Source of the DNA: Tritrichomonas musculus
Lineage: Eukaryota > Parabasalia > Tritrichomonadida > Tritrichomonadidae
Reading direction: 5' to 3'
DNA length: 64,000 bases
Assembly: GCA_039105265.1 (NCBI GenBank)
Contig: JAPFFF010000017.1
Location: forward strand, 744,001 to 808,000
The translations under genes and the position numbers were made by a program. The notes under the pieces were generated by a model. That model saw only the letters and a program-made list of their open reading frames with translations. It searched no databases and had not been told where the DNA came from. Each line of letters starts with the position of its first letter. Position 1 is the stretch's first letter. Shown here piece after piece: positions 11,101-20,117 of the stretch.

Positions 11101-11877
11101 GATTATAATGGTGTTATCACTGAAGATGGAGATGTTAATATAGATTTTGATATTGATGGAACAACTTATTACTTAACTTATTATAAAAGTGATAGTAATG
11201 GTCTGTGCTTTTATATCGATAACGGGGCAGACTATTTTGATACCAAATTAATATTAGCGGAAAAAATATTGAAGCAAGATAAAATAGCATTGAAAAGTGA
11301 GATTCCTGAACCTGTTGATTTGACCAATTATGCATTGAAAAGTGAAAATGATGAACTGAAGACAAAATTAAATAATTATATTAAATCTCAACAAGATTTA
11401 GCCAAGTTAGTAGGTGATAATGTTACTAAAATCGTAACAATGAACAGTCAGATATCAAATCTACAACATGAGAATGAATCATTAAAAGCTAGGTTAGACG
11501 CGTTAGTGAATAAATTAACACTAATTAAGTATACATTTAGTGTACCAAATAGTACAAGTATTCGTTATCAATTCGAAAAACAACTTGATGCATATGATGG
11601 AACACTCTATTTGACTTATAATGAAACCAGAGATAATGTTACCAGTGTAAACGAAATCAAAATCAATATATCATTCAACGTTAATAATTCACCTAAGTTT
11701 GAATATCAATGTGAACCAACTAAGATCTGGTTAAATAATATTGAATTTCCATTAAGTAGTAGCAATCTCATGATCAATGCAACAGTTAATTACATATTGA
11801 TTAATTCTTCATTCTTTACATCAAATGGTATCTTAGCTGCAGATAACACTAAGAATGAAATACATTCATTACTATAA
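8146..11877 (+). CDS. Giant fibre-like protein 2, element A
   Basis: 1243 residues, open throughout, 29 bp after fibre 1. The N-terminus (GDIQFKVGD, QTGHLFNEVEG) matches the fibre 2 gene of C. The middle has ENKxALTWNG-like strands around residue 260, then the shared module INQQFYEVSPNPNA and ADNITTMRSDLN (about 500-545), a Gly/Ala-rich hydrophobic stretch (about 595-625), the tail motif NRFRHTMKP (about 725), and several coil-plus-beta segments. The last 110 residues form a tip also found in C's copy but absent from B's. A modular fibre or adhesin-like structural protein is the best reading; no catalytic motif is seen. Confidence 0.75.
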   Translation: MNDTTTSFIGDIQFKVGDITRKASELLTLSDLDGYVQTGHLFNEVEGYPKYYVKHGDINVYEPTSTDSILDPVIIMKITLPSTLKSKLLESTTKVNVFKIHMRNLLIMDWLGNVLNDFIVSVENGKFVCPELTHNKARDCYTYSTRNRDDPEIMFDKDLNIEPYTCYLNGDITIHNLLNENSLVSQTPVIKCNVIDAENALSLQKSDVYYFYRPTVIDYDAHVKYMDNELEYECECYRMVYKIPDTYEIPNNLTFKFTEYCFGNKWALTWNGSNWIGDSMQGRFQSKIIAKCKTRDPEKDGYGATGCMVAVKRDTLNSRAIPEDNNGLAYSLMNQCSKIGKYETMIQFHDGSIVKGSDYELVIGFSSVLHGAKMDGYDLVSMGCNYKNYSTSKLKVDDIELLYLDLTLPGQEHGMRLSFTVGEVHRNGDVYNRGYVDLKGALDTIERVNYVWSMTPKYKPTNASGEAYSNRDIVLYLRHDYTDPIDEVNWDSSTNAFAYIINQQFYEVSPNPNAATTLYTDFNITSSKIITADNITTMRSDLNLVTNNVDVVSYDVKEVKSKVDALGSQMTEQQAKTKYLEKEVDKIDMKANVGIALGAVGCVLGATGIGVAGKALSFARAGRELINTVTKVSDVGADVVEDIAGKLTGELPDIGADPFFGDMISIPIQRSLLRSIATTTDKDKLNAIIEWCDKEYVPVNEINFTDELDDPSKVAMTLTSTIDMCNRFRHTMKPMIKTLATTVEKSVSSTDLVRDDIIDVVGKYVNGEVHLEAEDVITDGIIKARFLVQKVSEYNDVDYEENIVTINITGGTINYQGTTDFPSCVMNDKTFVISNPNKHRVGGIQIKENTTKRRMEFTTNDLAYTCDINALHKKIDTLNEQIEKNDTALATTLNEFPTVDEVNEALDELKNNMVNMDNLYTKEEADAKYRSKNDLIYKESIEVPFENVQDSSGTWEVKIKLNSGTRLVGTISNNDGFVKEFDYLFDYNGVITEDGDVNIDFDIDGTTYYLTYYKSDSNGLCFYIDNGADYFDTKLILAEKILKQDKIALKSEIPEPVDLTNYALKSENDELKTKLNNYIKSQQDLAKLVGDNVTKIVTMNSQISNLQHENESLKARLDALVNKLTLIKYTFSVPNSTSIRYQFEKQLDAYDGTLYLTYNETRDNVTSVNEIKINISFNVNNSPKFEYQCEPTKIWLNNIEFPLSSSNLMINATVNYILINSSFFTSNGILAADNTKNEIHSLL

Positions 11878-12204
11878 AGTATCATTTTCATTTATTATTT
11901 TTCATTTATTATTTTTCATTTATTATTTTTCATTTATTATTTATTATTTTTGTATTGTCATTTTTTTATTTTACATTTACTTTTTACTTTTTTTTTTTTT
12001 TTATTTTTTATTTTCAATATGAAGTAAGTTAATTTTAAGATTAACTTTTAATTAACTTGTGATATTATTAACTTTTTGATATCATAAGTTTTTGAAATGA
12101 TATTTGGTCATTTCAGTTAGCGCGAACTAGCAGCTGAAGGAAAGCTGGGGGAGCGAGTGGTTAGGCTGGGCGAAGGCACAGAGCACAGCCTAACGTATAC
12201 TACT
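11878..12204 (+). repeat. Right terminal region of element A
   Basis: No gene. It starts with about four tandem copies of a 16-base unit TTCATTTATTATTTTT, then a T-rich tract, then a GC-richer stretch with GCGCGAACTAGCAGCTG and an inverted pair GTTAGGCTG / CAGCCTAAC (about 12161-12193) that can form a hairpin. The outermost bases CGTATACTACT match the ends of B and C. The inner part differs from theirs, so A belongs to a separate terminal-repeat subfamily. Confidence 0.7.
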
Positions 12205-15200
12205 GAGCCAACTCCAGACCCTACACCTACACCTACGCCTACACCTACTCCAACTGAACCACCAAAAGAGTTAGTTAACAAAGAAGATATGGTTTATGTA
12301 ATTCCTCCTATTGATGAATTAAAGAAACTCGAAGAATATACGATTCCAAAAATTTATTGAACCAGAAGTACTCAAATTAACAGTATCCAAGTTTTGGTTA
12401 TATAGTAAAAAGACAATAGGATGGATAAAAGACTTATTGTATAATATCATTTCAACTACCCTATCTCTTGCTAAAGAGCCTATTAAATTAACTTATAAAA
12501 CAATTGCTTTTGCGACAAAAGAATTTATGAAGATTATATATAACTTATTTTATTTTATTTGGTATGGTATTGATAGTATTGTGGATATTGCATATGAAGC
12601 TGTTAAAGATAATGAAAAAGTGGGGGTAATCTTTTATATTGGAGGAGAAGATGCAGATGCTGACTTTAAGGATGTAGATTTGCATCAGGTCATTGATGAG
12701 ATAAAAGAATTGACACCAAGACTTAATAACAAAATTGATGAATTAAAGAATGAAGGAATTCGAATGATTAAAATAGCATATAGCTCATTTACATTATTTT
12801 GGAGCAACTTATGGCACTTCATAGTTGATTTTATCATGAACTACCCGAATTTAGTTAATAATATTATACAGATAGGCGGAAATTGGATAGATGCTCAATT
12901 TTGGCAATATATAGGAGGTTATTCTGATTTAATTCTGTATGTTTATGTAATACTTGTATATGCAATCGCTGGGGGTTTAGGCGTTTGGGCATTTTGTTTA
13001 TGTGTAATTCTAATAGCTGCCCTTTTCGAACCAATAGGAAGAGGTGCCCAATGGATTTTAAATAAGATTACACGACATCCTCCTGCTCCTCATGCTCGTA
13101 CACTTGAAGTTGATGATAATGACGTTGTTAATACTGATGATGAAAATAGCTTTGATATTGTTGACCCTGATGGAAATAAAATTGTAATTGAGATTGATGA
13201 TGATATATTAGAAGTATTTCGAAATCAATATAACTCATTGGTCTCCAAATATCAAGCAATCTATGATGTTGTTCCCTCTACTTCATCAACTGACTCCAAG
13301 TATTTTACCTTGAAGGAATCAGACCAGTTATATTTATATAGACCATCTCAGGTATATGAAGAATCCAATTATTATTGTATGAGATGGGATATAGATAAAG
13401 ATTATGACATACCACAAAATTTAGTATTTAGATTCAAAGACTATCTATTTGGTCATAACTGGGAATTAACATGGGATGGTAAAAATTGGACAGGAAATAA
13501 TTGTCAAAACATGTGTACAGAAAAGATATCATACATGAACACAAATAACGGTGCTCCTGCTTTAACAATCAAACATAACGAAAGAATTGGGAGATGGATA
13601 AAAGGAACAATAAAGGAAGATTTAACAGATGATGATAATTATGCTCATATCTTGAAAGATTATCTTACCAATTGGAGGGTTGTTAAGAAAGATGGAACCA
13701 TATTAAGTGAAGGAATAACTGCAACTTTTGATTCAAGTGGTTCAGGTACTTTTACTCAAGATGGATATAAATATGAACAAGCTAGAATGTATGTTGATGC
13801 GCCAAGTGGATTAAATGCAGATGATGGATTATATGTTTATGCTGACCTAAATATAAATGGAAATATAACTGAATTGAAATGGGATTGTCATCCTACTCAT
13901 TGTATTAATTCAGGTGTTATGCATACCTATGGGTCAAATCCTTGTCTCGAATCATTTAATTATCATCGAGAAAAAAGGCATTCCATTAAAATCATTGAAG
14001 GATTTAATCATAAGAACATTCGAATATATATAGAGAAAGAATTATTTGAATTTGATGTAAAAGTTAATCCGTTCGATATAATTATTCAACAACAATTTTA
14101 TGAAGTAGAGCCAGACCCAAGAAAATGCACTACCATATCGACAGATTATAATATTTATTCATCAAAGATTATATGGGCTGATAATATCATGACTATGCGT
14201 CGAGACTTAAATGTTGTTGGTGGAATCACAGATATATTAGCCTATGATTATGCTATATTGAAACAGACAGTTGATAATCTAGTTGAACAAATGAGAATTC
14301 AAGCCATGTATAATGAATATACTGATAGTATTAAACAAGGTGTAGCAGTTGCGAATAGTATATTAAATATTTTAGCATCAACAGTTTGTATTGCAAGTGC
14401 CCTTTCAACATTAAATATGTCCAATAACTCTGTAACTATTAATACATGTCAAACAAGACCTTTCCCAGCAGGTCCAGGAGGAAATGATGGAGGTGGTGGT
14501 GGTGGTGGTGGTTATCCAGGTGATGGAGGTAGTGGCTTTCAAGGTAAGTTTTTGGTGAATGTTGATTTGAAGGCTGATAAGATGACTATGGAAAGATTTT
14601 TACCAATAACAACAACTGTTCAAAATCCTGTTGCTGGAGCTATTTCATCATTCTCAGCTACACAGGTTGTCCTTTCGACAACACATGCACTGACTCAGTT
14701 AGGAAATGCTATTGCTACACTTGGTTCGAATGTCTTACACTTCTTTAGGAATAGACCAGATACAAATGGAACTGAAACATTAAATATTAATTCATCCTCG
14801 ATTACAATAACTGATAATGATACTGATAATGCAACAAATACTATCACAACCACTGAGCAATCATTAGAGAGAACTCATAGAGAAGTTCAGCCACAAGTTG
14901 TTACAGATGAAACAGATGAGATTCGAACAGATATAACTGTACCACAGACTACAATGACAAATACAGCTTCAACTACGATTGCACTTAGGAATCAAGTTCC
15001 TGTTATCAATATATCTGGAATCCAGTATACCTTAGAAGATATTGCAGATATGACAAGAGCAGAACGAAATGCATTAGTTGCTAGTCATCCTGATATTTTA
15101 CGTATCCAATATCATGGAAGAGAGTGGTTTAATGTGTATGATTTGTTTTATAATGACCAACTCATTATCCATAATAATGTATTTCAACGAAGGACTCTAA

Positions 15201-16411
15201 TAAGACCAGCTGATATTGAGATGACAGATAGAATACATAGAGCTACTGATAATAATTGGTCAATAGAATGGGAAGGAACAACATACACAGCGAGAGATAT
15301 TGAACAATTATCTATGCAAGACAGATTAAATTTACCATTTGTACAAAATGGAGATATTGGATTAGAACCTTACTTGAATGACCAAACAATGGAAGCATGG
15401 ATAAATATTATTGATCATAGAGGAGAGACTATTGACCCAATTGTTGCTACTATTGATTATTCAGCACCAACTACAGCAAATATTAGTGGAGGTCAAGTAC
15501 GATTTGTTGGAATAAATTCACAGATAGAAGTCAATGCAAATGGAGTTAGATATCAGCATTATGACCTTGTTGCCACAACAGATACTTGGACAGTACCAGG
15601 AACAACACCAGCAATAACAGCAAGAATGATAGAACAAATGAGTGATGAACAAAGAGGAGAACTAATGGATAATATTTATTCTCATGGTAATCTTTTAGCT
15701 TTTAATGACACATTAGATGAAACAACTGGTGAAGAAATAACACAAGTACTATATAATGGAAATGTAGTTGCTACAATAGATAGAAGAAGACTACATGTAA
15801 TTAATATTGTGAATGGAGTGATAGAAATGTACCAACAAGATGGTGTTATAAGTGCAACTACCCAGGTTATTATGGGAGCAGTAGGTTATGTTGCTAGAAG
15901 GTTCTTACATGGTCAATGGCAGTTTGTTAGACATCATCCTGGTGATGCAGCAGCTATAGCAGGAGTAGCAGCAGAAGCATATGTAGCAAATAGAATAGGA
16001 TTATTTAATATTCCAAGTTGGTTCCGTCGTAATGATAACCCAGAGACATTAGCAGAGGAAGATGTATTAGAAAAGATTCTTGCATGGGCATATCATGAAG
16101 AAACAGATGATGAACCTGAACTTGAAATAACAATGAAGGATGCTGATAAGATGATGGTTTCATTTGATACATGTATTAATATTGCAAAGACATATCGCGA
16201 TACTTTAAAGGGTACAATAGCATTCATGTGCGAGAAAATCAAAGAGCTTGAAAATAAGTCAAGTACAAAACATCCATTAGAAGATATAGATATGACTGCT
16301 TATATTACTAAAGTAGAAGTGAAGGAAATGATAGACCAGAAGGATGCATATATTGATACTCTTGAGGCAAGACTTGCAGCACTTGAAGCTAAATGTGCTA
16401 ACATCGAATGA
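12205..16411 (+). pseudogene. Fibre-like gene 1 of element C (fossil, interrupted by element A)
   Basis: Near-identical at DNA level to A's fibre 1 from its Pro-Thr stalk onward (paralogous point at 4007). The same modules follow in order: stalk, hydrophobic stretch, YEVEPDPRKCTT module, poly-Gly linker, three GxxYTxxDIxxM-type repeats and the TYRDTLKG tail. The C-terminus carries extra coiled-coil residues compared with A. The N-terminal part is displaced by the insertion of A and lies outside the window. The copy is broken, with about one further break besides the insertion. Confidence 0.8.
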
Positions 16412-16431
16412 GAAGTTTTATTTAACTAAAA

Positions 16432-18391
16432 TGAGTGATACTACTACAAGATTTAAAGGAGATATACAGTTTAAGATAGGGGATGCTACTCGAAAAGGTA
16501 GCCAGTTATTAACATTGGGTGACTTAGATAACTATATACAGACAGGTCATTTATTTAATGAGGTCGAAGGTATACCAGAAGTTGATATTAAAAATAAAAA
16601 TATACAGTATGTATCATTTGAGTCTTCAACAACAACTTACAATATCCTTAAGTTTGTTAATTTGCCTGAAGACTTCATTAATAAGCTCAATGATATAAAA
16701 ACCCAGACTAATATATTTAAGATAGTATTGAGGAAGAATATAGTATATGATACAAGTGGTAATTTAGTCAAGGAGTTCTACATATATGTTAAGGATGGTC
16801 AAGTATATTCTCCTTTGATAACTAAAAGTAGTAATGGATGTAGTATAAATAATAGTACCATTATGGGATATATGAATATAGCTTTTGATAGTAAACTAGA
16901 CTTCAACCCATATACCTTGTGGCTGAATGGGGAGTTGAGCATAATGAATGAATATATAACTGATTCTTTACAAACAGAGAAGGCAATAAAGTGTTCTATA
17001 ATAAAAGCTGATAATGCATTAAGTTTACGTAAAAGCGATGTACTATACTTATATAAGCCTACATCAACTAGTCAGGTTGTGATCGATAACAAGAAGTATT
17101 GGTTACTTCAATGGAACATAGATACTGGATATACTATACCTAATGACTTAGAGTTTACGTTTAATGAGTATTGTTTTGGTAATAAGTGGTTTTTATCATG
17201 GGATGGCACAAAATGGGTAGGTGATAACATACAAGGTCATATCAATGGTAGATTAGTTAATGGATTAAATAAGGAGAATGAGTATGGTGAAGATGGTACC
17301 TACATACAAGTCAAGAGGAGTGAGAGGAACATGAAACTGATTAATAAGCCTAATGACTACTCTCCTGATAACCTACTACATTACATGATTCATGGAGGTA
17401 AGTGCAAAATAGACTGTTTTGTAAAATTAAAGACAGGGGAGATAGAACCTTTTTCGAAATATGGTCTAGGCTATCAAACAAGTCAAGGAGGAACAAAAGA
17501 TGGATATGATATTGAAGCAATAAGGTGCTATAAGATGAATAATGCGACTAAAAAATTAGAAACTAGTGCTATTGATGAACTCTACCTTGATATTACCCTT
17601 GAAGGTTCTAAAAATGCAAATAGGTTCTCAGTTCGACCTACTGGAAAAGAAGGCAATGGAGGAGACAAGGTATGGTTGTTCTTACATGGTGTACTTGATT
17701 CATGTGAACAGCTTGAATATACATATGCAGCTTCGACTACTAATGACTCAAGGGATATTAAGATATATTTAGCTGATGAATATGTTGACCCAATAGATGA
17801 GGTTCATTGGGATTCAACTACTAACCCATTCGAGTATATCATTAAGCAGCAATTTTATGAAGTATCCCCAAATCCTAATGGGGCAACAACCTTATATACT
17901 GATTATAATATTACCTCCTCTAAGATAATTACAGCTGATAATATTACTACTATGAGGAGTGATTTAAATTTAGTTACCAACAATGTAGATGTTATTAGCT
18001 ATGATGTTAACGAAATGAACACTGTTATGGAAAGTCTAAAAGGTAGAGTATCAAGGACTGAACAAGTTACTCAACATCTGGAGGATGATGTAGATAATTT
18101 ACGTATAGTCTCATGGACTGCATTAGCTTTTGGAGTTGCAGGTACTGCTGGGTCAATAGGTTCTATTGGTATGCAGCTATTTCCAGATGGTATAAGCTTT
18201 CCTACCATAAAAGGTGGAGGATTCCTTAAAAGGTTATTCTCGCATAAGTCAACCAAAGGTATGAGTGATTTGGTTAGAAATAGCATTAACTTCATGTCAG
18301 GTACTACAGCAAGAAGCATAACCAAAGATATGACACCTATAATTACCTGGTGTGAGGAAGAGTATAAGCAACTTGATGAACTACCTTTTAC
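16432..18391 (+). pseudogene. Fibre-like gene 2 of element C, left segment (interrupted by element B)
   Basis: Starts MSDTTTRFKGDIQFKIGD, closely matching the start of A's fibre 2 (8146), 20 bp after C's fibre 1. It contains GNKWFLSWDG strands, the shared module KQQFYEVSPNPNGATT with ADNITTMRSDLN, and a short hydrophobic stretch. Element B is inserted at TTTAC (18387-18391); the remainder of the gene lies at 42336-42980. The 3' 800 bases are almost identical to a stretch in element B (about 40494-41290). Fossil gene, interrupted by the insertion. Confidence 0.85.
18387..18391. repeat. Left target-site duplication of element B (TTTAC)
   Basis: TTTAC here is repeated at 42336-42340 on the other side of element B. 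Extending to six bases (TTTTAC) is also possible if one terminal base is assigned differently. Mavericks are known to make 5-6 bp duplications. Flanks on both sides read as one uninterrupted stretch in B's own related sequence near 41276. Confidence 0.9.
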
Positions 18392-18939
18392 AGTAGTATA
18401 TACGAGTCGGTTTCCGTTGGGGCCACGCTACGCTTAAGCCCACACGTCAACACGAACTCGTGATAAAAATAAAAAATAAAAAATAAAAATGATAAAAATA
18501 AAAAATAAAAATGATAAAAATAAAAATAAAAAAATAAAAAAAAATAAAAAAATTTTTCTTCAACTTGTTTTTTCTTGAAGTACTACTAGGGACCTAAACA
18601 ACTACCTCGGGTCCCCACTACTACTAGGGACCTAAACAACTACCTCGGGTCCCCACTACTTGTTTTTTTCTTGAAGTACTACTAGGGACCTAAACAACTA
18701 CCTCGGGTCCCCACTACTACTAGGGACCTAAACAACTACCTCGGGTCCCCACTACTACTAGGGACCTAAACAACTACCTCGGGTCCCCACTACTTGTTTT
18801 TTCTTGAAGTACTACTAGGGACCTAAACAACTACCTCGGGTCCCCACTACTTGTTTTTTCTTGAAGTACTACTAGGGACCTAAACAACTACCTCGGGTCC
18901 CCACTACTACTAGGGACCTAAACAACTACCTCGGGTCCC
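18392..18939 (+). repeat. Left terminal inverted repeat and subterminal array of B
   Basis: The first ~80 bases match the right end in inverted orientation, followed by an A-rich AAAAAT tract and then eight copies of a unit containing GGGACCTAAACAACTACCTC. The copies are separated either by CACTACTACTA or by a longer spacer with TTGTTTTTTCTTGAAG. The right end has the same array inverted with four copies, so array length varies between ends. Confidence 0.9.
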
Positions 18940-19188
18940 TCATAGTCTATTTTGATGTTCAGCTATAGAGATACGTGCACCAATTGACTTCAATAATAAC
19001 TTAGCTTTTTCAATGTCTTCAAAGAGTTCTTTGTATGACTTGATTATATTTATCATTATATCGAATTGACTAGCTATTTTATCATCATCTTCATTCATAC
19101 ATTTTCCAAATATCTTGTCTTTAATAACTTTAAATCTTGCATATAGAGCTTCTGCGTCATTATTCAGTCCGTTAAGAGCGCTATTCAT
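18940..19188 (-). CDS. Small helical protein resembling fibre tails, element B
   Basis: 82 residues, not recognised as a named family. It is predominantly helical and charged. The segment SQFDIMINIIKSYKELFED resembles the tail motif of the fibre-like proteins here (for example SFDTCINIAKTYRDTLKG in C), followed in both cases by a heptad-like helix. It could be a free-standing partner of the fibre tails or the leftover of such a gene; the similarity is judged by eye. It lies immediately inside the left repeat array and points outward, with a second reverse-strand gene 40 bp upstream. Confidence 0.5.
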   Translation of the reverse strand: MNSALNGLNNDAEALYARFKVIKDKIFGKCMNEDDDKIASQFDIMINIIKSYKELFEDIEKAKLLLKSIGARISIAEHQNRL

Positions 19189-19228
19189 TTAAGACAAAAA
19201 TAAAAAAATAACAATAAAATAAAAGAAG

Positions 19229-19486
19229 TTAAATTTTACTAAGTAGTTCGTCTATATGAGGTAGTTCAGTTTTTTCAGTTTGAACACCTACATCTAGAAG
19301 TTCTTCTTTCTCTTCTTCTTTCTCTTCTTCTTCTTTCTCTTGATGTTCATAATAGTTTTTATACAAGTTTACTCGCTTTTTTTTCTTTGGAAACTTGATA
19401 ACGTTTTTTTCTTTGTCATCGAGAGGATAATAAAGAGGTCCTTTATCATCAATTCCTTCAACAATGATTGTCCCCCACTTGCTCAT
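19229..19486 (-). CDS. Small acidic/basic protein with QT motif, element B
   Basis: 85 residues of unknown function. It starts MSKWGTIIVEG, has a basic middle (FPKKKKRVN, nuclear-signal-like), an acidic Glu/Lys run, and then LLDVGVQTEKTE near the C-terminus. The last part matches the pattern of a dynein light chain LC8-binding motif (D-x-G-V-Q-T-E) seen in three other B proteins. Mostly low complexity, so probably disordered. It diverges from the HNH gene with 51 bp between starts. Confidence 0.5.
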   Translation of the reverse strand: MSKWGTIIVEGIDDKGPLYYPLDDKEKNVIKFPKKKKRVNLYKNYYEHQEKEEEEKEEEKEELLDVGVQTEKTELPHIDELLSKI

Positions 19487-19537
19487 ACAAAAATAAAAAT
19501 GAAATGAAAATATTTAAATCATTCAAAAAGTGAGAAA

Positions 19538-19873
19538 ATGTCATTTGTACCGCTCAAAGGCTTTACTAACGACTATGAGATATTGAATAGGTACCCCTTT
19601 ACTATAAGACGTAAGAGTAATCATTTTATATGCAAAGATGCAAAACATATTAAGGGGTATATACGTGTATGTCTAAATGGCGACTACTACTTGAAACATG
19701 TACTTATAGCAAGACAGTTCATACCTAATGATGACCCACAACATAAAATAGAGGTAGACCATATCAATAGGAATAGGGCTGATTACCATCTAAGCAACTT
19801 AAGATGGATAACCCCAACTGATAGTAACTATAACAGGGATATGCCCAAAATTATAAATGCGAGGGCAGATTAA
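19538..19873 (+). CDS. HNH endonuclease, NUMOD4/HNH type, element B
   Basis: 111 residues. The N-terminus (PLKGFTNDYEILNRYPF) fits the NUMOD4-like DNA-binding segment of free-standing homing endonucleases, and the C-terminal half has the HNH signature: VDHINRNRADYHLSNLRWIT with His/Asn in the expected spacing. In the family such proteins nick or cut DNA and are common in phages and giant viruses. Here the gene sits among short genes near the left end of the Maverick, overlapping the next reverse-strand gene by 23 bp at the 3' ends. The reading is confident for the family; its role in the element is unknown. Confidence 0.85.
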   Translation: MSFVPLKGFTNDYEILNRYPFTIRRKSNHFICKDAKHIKGYIRVCLNGDYYLKHVLIARQFIPNDDPQHKIEVDHINRNRADYHLSNLRWITPTDSNYNRDMPKIINARAD

Positions 19874-20102
19874 CTATATATAGTTCTAAGAACTCCAAAG
19901 CAAAGTGTTCAATTCGACCTAAAAAATCAACATCATTATCTATCCTCATTATTTGAAGATGTTCAGGTTTGAAATACTGAGCTGATAATTCTTTTATAGT
20001 CTTCATCAATTTTTTTCTTCTAGTTTCATCACTCTCTACCATATATTCATGGATGTTCGATAGAATTCTAACGAGGATATACATACGGTCTGATTGAGAC
20101 AT
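19851..20102 (-). CDS. Small helical protein, element B
   Basis: 83 residues from the ATG at 20102 (MSQSDRMYILVR); an upstream in-frame ATG would lie inside the divergent protease gene, so the shorter form is preferred. Mostly helical and charged, with no recognised family and no membrane segment. It is divergent from the protease gene with about 15 bp between starts, suggesting a very compact bidirectional promoter. Confidence 0.5.
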   Translation of the reverse strand: MSQSDRMYILVRILSNIHEYMVESDETRRKKLMKTIKELSAQYFKPEHLQIMRIDNDVDFLGRIEHFALEFLELYIVNLPSHL

Positions 20103-20117
20103 TTTATAATGATAAAA

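Larger units (their letters stand above)
1..12204. mobile_element. Maverick/Polinton element A, right-hand part
   Basis: This is the visible right part of a Maverick/Polinton; the left part lies outside the window. Seen: polB on the minus strand running off the left edge, a beta-rich gene on minus, two giant fibre-like genes on plus, then a terminus ending in CGTATACTACT at 12204. The outer bases match the ends of elements B and C, although the inner terminal sequence differs. The base after 12204 continues the fibre-like gene of element C exactly as at 4007 in A's own copy, so A is inserted in C. The visible frames are open, so this part looks whole and probably young. The left end would be needed to confirm the target duplication. 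Confidence 0.85.
12205..18391. mobile_element. Maverick/Polinton element C, segment between insertions of A and B
   Basis: This segment holds the right-hand fibre genes of an older, outer Maverick. It begins abruptly inside the fibre 1 coding sequence at the A terminus and ends at 18391, where element B enters the fibre 2 gene. The rest of C resumes at 42336. C is therefore split by at least two later insertions; its left part is not in the window. Near-identity to A's fibre 1 suggests C is not ancient. Confidence 0.85.

Noticed and set aside
12157-12360. Open frame across the A/C junction
   Set aside because: It reads through the terminus of A into C's fibre gene; an artefact of the insertion.
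17566-17772. Small alternative frame within C's fibre 2
   Set aside because: Out-of-frame shadow of the fibre gene.
18580-18940. Regular repeats with spacers suggesting a CRISPR array
   Set aside because: Spacers are not unique (two recurring types) and the array recurs inverted at the other end of B; it is a subterminal repeat of a Maverick in a eukaryotic genome.
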